Shown piece by piece: positions 58,965 to 64,000 of a DNA stretch of 64,000 nt. Under the pieces are notes generated by a model that was not told the origin of the DNA, did no database searches, and saw only the letters and a program-made list of their open reading frames with translations. The position numbers and the translations under genes were made by a program. This DNA comes from Actinomycetes bacterium (GTDB taxonomy: Bacteria; Actinomycetota; Acidimicrobiia; Acidimicrobiales; Aldehydirespiratoraceae), in contig JAJRXC010000110.1 of NCBI GenBank assembly GCA_024276495.1, positions 1-64,000 of the forward strand. The letters are read 5' to 3'. Numbering within the stretch: position 1 is the stretch's first letter; every line of letters begins with the position of its first letter.

Positions 58965-61061
58965 TCAGACGAACGCGCTGGCGAACACAAGCGAGACGAT
59001 GGTCATCACCTTGAGGAGGATGTTCATCGCCGGGCCGGAGGTGTCCTTGAAGGGGTCACCGACCGTGTCGCCCACGACCGCGGCCTTGTGGTTGTCGGAA
59101 CCCTTGCCGCCGTGGGCGCCGGCCTCGATGTACTTCTTCGCGTTGTCCCACGCGCCACCGGCGTTGGCCATGAAGATCGCGAGGGCGAAGCCGGTCACCA
59201 GCGCGCCGGCGAGGAGGCCACCGAGCGCATCGACGTCGATGAAACCGACCACGAGGGGCACCACCACGGCGAGTGCGCCGGGGATGATCATCTCCTTGAG
59301 GGATGCCTCCGTGGAGATCTGCACACAGCGGGCCGAGTCGGGCACGACGCCCTCCTTGCCTTCCCGCAGACCCGGTATCTCCCGGAACTGGCGACGCACC
59401 TCCTCGATCATCGCGCCGGCGGCACGGCCGACCGCGTCGATCGTGAGCGCGGCGAACAAGAACGGTAGCCCGGCGCCGAGGAAGAGCCCGATGAAGACGT
59501 CGACCTCGCCGATGTTGAGATTGAGGCTTCCGCCATCTTGTTGAACGGCGAACTCGAAGCTCTTGAACAGGGCAAGGGCGGTGAGGGCAGCGGACCCGAC
59601 CGCGAATCCCTTGGCCACCGCGGCCGTGGTGTTCCCGAGCGAGTCGAGGGCATCGGTGACCTCCCGAACGGACGGGTCGAGCTCGGCCATCTCGGCGATG
59701 CCGCCGGCGTTGTCGGCGATCGGACCGTAGGCGTCGACGGAGACGACGACGCCGGTGGTCGCCAGCATGCCGATGGCGGCGACGGCGATGCCGTAGATGC
59801 CCGCGAAGTCGGTGTCGGACCCGAGGGTCACCTGACCGCCCCAGTAGGCGATGCCGACCCCGGCGAGGATGAGGACCACCGAGGTCGCGACCGAGACCAT
59901 TCCGGCGCTGATGCCGGAGAGGATCGTGGTGGCCGGGCCCGTCTCGGTCTGCGCGGCGATCTTCTTCACCGGCGCGAAGTGCTCCGACGTGTAGTACTCG
60001 GCGGTCTTGCCCAGCGCCCAGCCGACGATCAGGCCGCCGATGACCGAGAGGGCGAGGCCGTACGGCGCGTTCTCCGGGAAGATGTCGCTGTCGCCGAACA
60101 TCCAGTAGGCGACGCCCACCGTGCCGACGATGGTGATGCCCATGGCGACGTTGGTGCCCATGTGCAAGGCCTTGCTCAGCGCCTTGCTGTCGGTGCTGTC
60201 GCCGCCCTTCACCATGAACGAGCCGATGATCGAGCCGATCATGCCGACGAAGGCGATGGCCATCGGGAAGGTGAGGAACGAGATGATGCCGTCGGCACCG
60301 GCATCGGTCGACGCCACGCCGAGCGCGAAGGCGGTGAGGGAGATCGGGGCGATGATCGAGCCGGCGTATGACTCGAAGAGGTCGGCCCCCATGCCGGCGA
60401 CATCGCCGACGTTGTCACCGACGTTGTCCGCGATGGTCGCCGGGTTGCGGGGGTCGTCTTCGGGAATTCCGGCCTCGACCTTGCCGAGGAGGTCGGCACC
60501 GACATCGGCTGCCTTCGTGTAGATGCCGCCGCCGACGCGGGAGAACAGGGCGATCGACGATGCGCCGAGGCCATAGGCCGTGACGATCTCGAACGCGTCG
60601 TCGGCCTCGATCCAGACCACGAACAGCAGATAGGTGAACATCAGGCCCGCCAGGGCGAGACCGGCGACCGAGAATCCCATCACCGCGCCACCTCGGAAGG
60701 CGATCGGCAACGCCTTTCCAGGGCCGTCCTTGGCGGCTTCGGTGGTGCGGGCGTTGGCCATCGTGGCGACGGTCATGCCCGCGTAGCCTGCGGCGGCCGA
60801 CAGCGACGCGCCGAGGAGGTAGCTGATCGACGCGAGGGGGGTGATGACCGCCGCGAGGAGGATCATCATGATGACGACGAAGACCGAGACCCACGTGTAT
60901 TCCTTCTTCAGGAAGGCCTTCGCACCTTTCTGGATCTCCTCCATGAGAAAAACCATGCGGGCGTTGCCGGGTGGGGCGGCCTCGACGGCCTTGAAGTAGA
61001 AGCCGGCCAAGCCGAGCCCGGCAAGTGCCGAGATCAGGGCCAGATAGGGAACGGCGCTCAC
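58965..61061 (-). CDS. hppA: Membrane-bound pyrophosphatase, K+-dependent type
   Basis: A 698-residue integral membrane protein with about 16 spans that couples pyrophosphate hydrolysis to H+ or Na+ pumping. Substrate loops: GGIYTKAADVGADLLGKVEAGIPEDDPRNPATIADNVGDNVGDVAGMGADLFESY, then VVSVDAYGPIADNAGG, and the C-terminal GDTVGDPFKDTSGPA. The residue that decides K+ dependence is Ala (GNTTAAV near residue 478), where K+-independent enzymes have Lys (GNTTKA). It should therefore need K+; the ion pumped cannot be decided here. The GTG follows AGGAGA. Confidence 0.96.
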   Translation of the reverse strand: MSAVPYLALISALAGLGLAGFYFKAVEAAPPGNARMVFLMEEIQKGAKAFLKKEYTWVSVFVVIMMILLAAVITPLASISYLLGASLSAAAGYAGMTVATMANARTTEAAKDGPGKALPIAFRGGAVMGFSVAGLALAGLMFTYLLFVVWIEADDAFEIVTAYGLGASSIALFSRVGGGIYTKAADVGADLLGKVEAGIPEDDPRNPATIADNVGDNVGDVAGMGADLFESYAGSIIAPISLTAFALGVASTDAGADGIISFLTFPMAIAFVGMIGSIIGSFMVKGGDSTDSKALSKALHMGTNVAMGITIVGTVGVAYWMFGDSDIFPENAPYGLALSVIGGLIVGWALGKTAEYYTSEHFAPVKKIAAQTETGPATTILSGISAGMVSVATSVVLILAGVGIAYWGGQVTLGSDTDFAGIYGIAVAAIGMLATTGVVVSVDAYGPIADNAGGIAEMAELDPSVREVTDALDSLGNTTAAVAKGFAVGSAALTALALFKSFEFAVQQDGGSLNLNIGEVDVFIGLFLGAGLPFLFAALTIDAVGRAAGAMIEEVRRQFREIPGLREGKEGVVPDSARCVQISTEASLKEMIIPGALAVVVPLVVGFIDVDALGGLLAGALVTGFALAIFMANAGGAWDNAKKYIEAGAHGGKGSDNHKAAVVGDTVGDPFKDTSGPAMNILLKVMTIVSLVFASAFV

Positions 61062-61133
61062 GAATTCTCCTGTTCGTCGCCTCGTTGAACGGCCGCCCGA
61101 CGATGGGCGGCCGCGTGGAAAGACCGGGACACG

Positions 61134-61898
61134 CTATCCAGACGCGTGACGAGACGCCCATTCGACCACGACGTCGGCCAGTCGGCGCGCATGGTCACGG
61201 TTGGCGAACAGATGGTCGGCACCCTCGACCACCGCGAGGTCGGCGGTCGCGGCGGCCGCGAGGGCGCGGGTCTGGTCGCGGCCGACGATCTCGTCGTCGC
61301 CGGCCTCCACGACGAGCACCGGCCGTTCGAGTGAACGGGCCGCGGCGAGCACGTCGTGGTTGTCGAGGTCGTCGAGGAAGTCGGGGTTCAGGTCGAAGGG
61401 CCGGCCTCCGACGCAGATCGAGAACGGCTTGCCGTCGGCGCCCGCGTCGACCGGCAGGAGACGGCGGATGTGATGGACGTCGGCCGGGGAGGCGACACAG
61501 ATCACCGCGTCGACGGTGTGAAGACGGGCGGCGGCGAGCATCGATGCGCTCCCTCCGAGGCTGTGGCCCAGCAGCAGGCATGGGCCGATTCGACGTTCGA
61601 GCATGGCGACGGCGGCCCTGGTCAGGTCGGCGACATCGGTGCTGACGGTCGACTCGCTGAAGCTCCCGCCGCTCTCCCCCAGGCCGGTGAAGTCGAAGGC
61701 GAAGCTGATCCAGCCGGCCTGGGTGAAGGCGTTGGCGAGCCGGGTCGTCGTGTGCAGGTCCTTGGAGCAGGTGAAGCAGTGCGCCATCAGCACGCTGCCG
61801 CGAACCGGTCCGTCGGGCCGCCGAATCGTGGCGGAGAGCGGCGCACCGCCGGCACCGACGAAGGTCATGGTCTCGGGTGGGATGGTCTGCGGTGTCAT
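61134..61898 (-). CDS. Alpha/beta hydrolase
   Basis: A 254-residue serine hydrolase: MTFVGAGGAPLSATIRRPDG, VLMAHCFTCSKDLHTTTRLANAF, then the nucleophile elbow GHSLGGSAS (Ser near 117), the acid in VVEAGDDEIVG and the His in GADHLFANRDH. It resembles the hydrolases often linked to OsmC-type proteins, which probably act on small esters or thioesters. No signal peptide is present. TACGCT lies 8 nt before the ATG at 61898; the long open frame upstream is not coding-like. Confidence 0.88.
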   Translation of the reverse strand: MTPQTIPPETMTFVGAGGAPLSATIRRPDGPVRGSVLMAHCFTCSKDLHTTTRLANAFTQAGWISFAFDFTGLGESGGSFSESTVSTDVADLTRAAVAMLERRIGPCLLLGHSLGGSASMLAAARLHTVDAVICVASPADVHHIRRLLPVDAGADGKPFSICVGGRPFDLNPDFLDDLDNHDVLAAARSLERPVLVVEAGDDEIVGRDQTRALAAAATADLAVVEGADHLFANRDHARRLADVVVEWASRHASG

Positions 61899-62070
61899 CG
61901 GTCGCGAGCGTAGGTCGCCGTGAAGGAATCCGAGGGTCGTCACGCTGTGCGGTCGATTCGGTGGACGCACCGTCGGACTTGCGTGACGGTCCCGTGACGT
62001 TCGCGTCGGTTCGCTCGGCCGGTTTCGTTCCTCGGCCGATTGAGGGACCAAAAGGCACTGGGAGGTCATC

Positions 62071-62529
62071 ATGCTCTCGATCGGACGATCGACACAGACC
62101 ACTCCCGTCACGACCGGCGGGTGGGCACAGTTGTTGGAGAACGAGGAACGCCATGTCGCGCGGCAGGGCTTCGGGGCCGGTGTATTGGTCGTGAACTTCG
62201 GCGGGGAGCTCCTCCGCCACATCGACGAGGACACGCGGGCGCTCACCGAGGCGGCCGTCTTGGCCATCATCGACCGGCATCTCGGCTGGACCGACCGGAC
62301 GGAGATGATCACCGCGGGCCGGCTCGGCGTCGTCGCGGTTCCGATCGACGGGGCCCTCGCGCTCTCCCGCCGGGCCCGGGAACTGCACCGCGATCTGCGG
62401 GAGTGCGGTCTCGACGTCGACGTCGCCTATTCGGTGCGCCGTCGTTCGGGAGGGCTGGCCGGCGCGGCCGCGCGAGCCGATGCCGCCCTCGACACCGCCC
62501 TGGCTCGGCGGGCGAACGCCACGCGGTGA
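62071..62529 (+). CDS. Degenerate GGDEF-like protein
   Basis: A 152-residue soluble protein that I read as a worn GGDEF fold: WAQLLENEERHVARQGFGAGVLVVNFGG (first strand), AGRLGVVAVPIDG where GGDEF and the following strand should be, and AYSVRRRSGGLAGAAARADAALDTALARR at the usual closing SIG...AD..l..AK helix. The active-site GG(D/E)EF and the metal Asp are absent, so it cannot make c-di-GMP; it could bind nucleotide or a partner. A GGGAGG ribosome site precedes the ATG. The family call is tentative. Confidence 0.6.
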   Translation: MLSIGRSTQTTPVTTGGWAQLLENEERHVARQGFGAGVLVVNFGGELLRHIDEDTRALTEAAVLAIIDRHLGWTDRTEMITAGRLGVVAVPIDGALALSRRARELHRDLRECGLDVDVAYSVRRRSGGLAGAAARADAALDTALARRANATR

Positions 62530-62547
62530 TTCACCGCTCCGCTACGC

Positions 62548-62553
62548 CACAAT
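62548..62553 (+). promoter_or_regulatory. -10 box of leaderless promoter
   Basis: CACAAT ends 6 nt before the GTG at 62560. Confidence 0.4.
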
Positions 62554-62559
62554 GAGGGC

Positions 62560-63090
62560 GTGGACGAGGACGAGGCACGGTTGATTCTCGGCGTCGCGGT
62601 CGGCGGGGACGAAAAGGAGCTGCGGGCCGCGCATCGCCGACGCATCCGCGACGCACATCCCGACGCGGGGGGAACGGCGCGCGAGGCGTCGCGGATCAAC
62701 GAGGCGGTACGGGTGCTGCGGCGAGCTCAGGGCAAGACGGTGTCGCCGGTCCGGCCGCCGTCGCGACCGCCGGCGCCGTCGCGGCCGGCGACGCCCCCGC
62801 CGGGCGATGTCGACGGCTACTTCCTGATCGACTGCCCTCCCGACGAGCTCCTGGCTCGGTTGGTCGAGGCCGGACACGTCGTCGGCGAGGTCGTCTTCAT
62901 GGATCCTCACGGTGGCCTGCTCGAGATCGTCGTCGGTGAGGCTCCCGCGGTCGGCCAGCTCGCGGTGACAGTCGGTGCGGTCGGACCCGACGGGACGCCC
63001 GTCTCCTTCACGCTCGACCCCTTGGGGGTGACACCGGCCCCACCGATCGGTGAGATCGTCGCCGCGTTGATGGCCGAGCTCGGCACCTGA
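62560..63090 (+). CDS. J-domain protein with unknown C-terminal domain
   Basis: A 176-residue protein. The first 55 residues form a short J-domain (ARLILGVAVGGDEKELRAAHRRRIRDAHPDAGGTAREASRINEAVRVL) with the essential HPD motif, which stimulates Hsp70/DnaK. A proline-rich linker (about 62-80) leads to a beta-rich C-terminal domain (YFLIDCPPDELLARLVEAGHVVGEVVFMDPHGGLLEIVVGE) that I do not recognise. No Cys zinc region is present, so it is a class III type. Confidence 0.8.
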   Translation: MDEDEARLILGVAVGGDEKELRAAHRRRIRDAHPDAGGTAREASRINEAVRVLRRAQGKTVSPVRPPSRPPAPSRPATPPPGDVDGYFLIDCPPDELLARLVEAGHVVGEVVFMDPHGGLLEIVVGEAPAVGQLAVTVGAVGPDGTPVSFTLDPLGVTPAPPIGEIVAALMAELGT

Positions 63091-63108
63091 CCCGGGGTGC
63101 CACCGGCA

Positions 63109-63963
63109 TCAACCGAGGGCGGTTGGTCCCAGCCGTCGAAGCACTCGCGCCGCGACGCGGTGGCCGGCGTGAACCGCGGCGACCGCGTCGGCGCCGCGGC
63201 GACGCGACGCGAGGAACCCGGCCATGAAGCCGTCACCCGCGCCGGTGCGGTCGAGGATGTCGTCGACCGGCGGGACTTCGACCGCTCGAACGTCGTGCCC
63301 CTCCATCACGAGGGTCGGACGGCGCCCGTTGGTCACAACGGTGACCGTGGCACCGGCGATCGCCTCTCTGGCGGCCAACCCGAGACCGGAGTGCTCGACG
63401 CGATTCACGACCACATGGGCGGGGCGCATCGTGGCGCAGAGCTGCAGGAACGGCTCGGCCCCGATGCTCTCCAACTCGGTTGCCGTCGGGCCGCCGATCG
63501 AGACAGGGAGTCGTCGATCCGCGACCTCGCCCAGGAGACGATCGACTGCGCTCGCCAGCGGGTCGTCGGTGAACGCCCCGGCCGCGAGATAGAGATGGTC
63601 GGCCTCCTCGAGCACCGAAGGGTCGATTCCCGAAAGTCGGCGTGACGCACCCCGGTCGATCAGGCGGCTTCTTCCGCCCTTGCCGATCATCGTGACGATC
63701 ACGCCGGTGCCGCCCGCGAACTCGACGCGGCTGTCGACCCCGCGGCGACGAAGATCCTCGACGAGGGTGTGACCGACATGGTCGTCGCCGACCTTGCCGA
63801 CGAATCGGGGGGAGCCGCCCATCTCTGCGTCGAGCGCGGCGACGTTGGCGGCGCTTCCCCCCCTCACCCGCGCCGAACGAACCATCGCGTCGCCGCCCCG
63901 GACCGGGTCGGCCCGAAGTCGTACGAGGATTTCCTCGACCAGATCGCCCACGCACACGAGCAC
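63109..63963 (-). CDS. PfkB-family carbohydrate kinase
   Basis: A 284-residue ribokinase-like sugar kinase: VCVGDLVEEILVRL and RGGSAANVAALDAEMGGSPRFVGKVGDDHVG at the N-terminus, and the catalytic LDRTGAGDGFMAGFLASRR near residue 240 with the Asp base. The substrate is unknown (ribose, fructose, adenosine and others are possible). The GTG at 63963 has TAGGTT 6 nt upstream, and an in-frame TAG follows just beyond, so the gene is complete. It converges with the J-domain gene. Confidence 0.9.
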   Translation of the reverse strand: MLVCVGDLVEEILVRLRADPVRGGDAMVRSARVRGGSAANVAALDAEMGGSPRFVGKVGDDHVGHTLVEDLRRRGVDSRVEFAGGTGVIVTMIGKGGRSRLIDRGASRRLSGIDPSVLEEADHLYLAAGAFTDDPLASAVDRLLGEVADRRLPVSIGGPTATELESIGAEPFLQLCATMRPAHVVVNRVEHSGLGLAAREAIAGATVTVVTNGRRPTLVMEGHDVRAVEVPPVDDILDRTGAGDGFMAGFLASRRRGADAVAAVHAGHRVAARVLRRLGPTALG

Positions 63964-63969
63964 GGGGGA

Positions 63970-63975
63970 AACCTA
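63970..63975 (-). promoter_or_regulatory. -10 box of leaderless promoter
   Basis: TAGGTT on the minus strand, ending 6 nt before the GTG at 63963. Confidence 0.45.
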
Positions 63976-64000
63976 CTTCGCGTTCGGGAGGCGTCGACGA

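Overview
The window is GC-rich DNA of about two-thirds G+C, packed with genes on both strands. It contains no tRNA, rRNA, CRISPR array or mobile element that I could find. The gene content points to an actinobacterium: a fused FO synthase (fbiC) for F420, a complete cvnABCD conservon, a DUF3151 protein, an AftD-type arabinofuranosyltransferase, RNase D with an HRDC-like tail, and GTG starts directly behind -10 boxes. I would guess the class Acidimicrobiia, but the sequence alone does not settle this.

Layout, left to right. Positions 1-3.9 kb (minus) hold a tight operon: a dacB/PBP4-like protein, a Lon-N-domain protein, three small mostly membrane proteins, a TtuB-like sulfur carrier and a TtuA/NcsA-like tRNA thiolase cut by the window edge. 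From 4 to 9.4 kb come a TetR regulator, a small unknown protein, transketolase, transaldolase and an acyl-CoA dehydrogenase. From 9.4 to 13.3 kb lie a structured leader, a SNF2 helicase and a small partner. From 13.3 to 18.4 kb lie an SLH-CAP secreted protein, an HxlR regulator overlapping fbiC, and a LOG-family protein. From 18.4 to 23.2 kb lies a cysteine-rich protein followed by a McrB-like AAA ATPase and a McrC-like partner, then a CLC channel. From 23 to 31 kb are RNase D, MobA, pyruvate kinase, a SirB1-like protein, a glycerophosphodiesterase and a lytic transglycosylase. Positions 30.6-31.2 kb contain no convincing gene but look like an approximately 570-nt structured RNA with its own promoter and terminator.

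From 31.2 to 42 kb lies a cell-envelope glycan region: a FAD oxidoreductase of the UDP-galactopyranose mutase-like fold, glycosyltransferases of families 2, 2 and 4, a GGDEF-EAL protein and the giant AftD-like enzyme. From 42 to 46 kb (minus) lies the conservon (kinase, roadblock, DUF742, GTPase). From 46 to 52.3 kb (minus) lies NADPH glutamate synthase (gltBD). From 52.4 to 61 kb are an M18 aminopeptidase, a TrkA-TrkH-TrkH potassium uptake operon, 5-formyl-THF cyclo-ligase and a K+-dependent-type membrane pyrophosphatase. The right end has an alpha/beta hydrolase, a degenerate GGDEF-like protein, a J-domain protein and a PfkB sugar kinase.

A recurring theme is leaderless transcription: at least a dozen genes have a TANNNT-like box ending 6-9 nt before ATG or GTG, including one divergent pair whose two -10 boxes form a perfect palindrome. 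The most interesting items are the structured RNA at 30.6-31.2 kb, the symmetric bidirectional promoter at 28.3 kb, the McrBC-like unit, the active-site-less PBP4 homologue, the SNF2 gene whose coding signal starts before any normal start codon, and the TtuB-like carrier ending in Gly-Gly-Ser.
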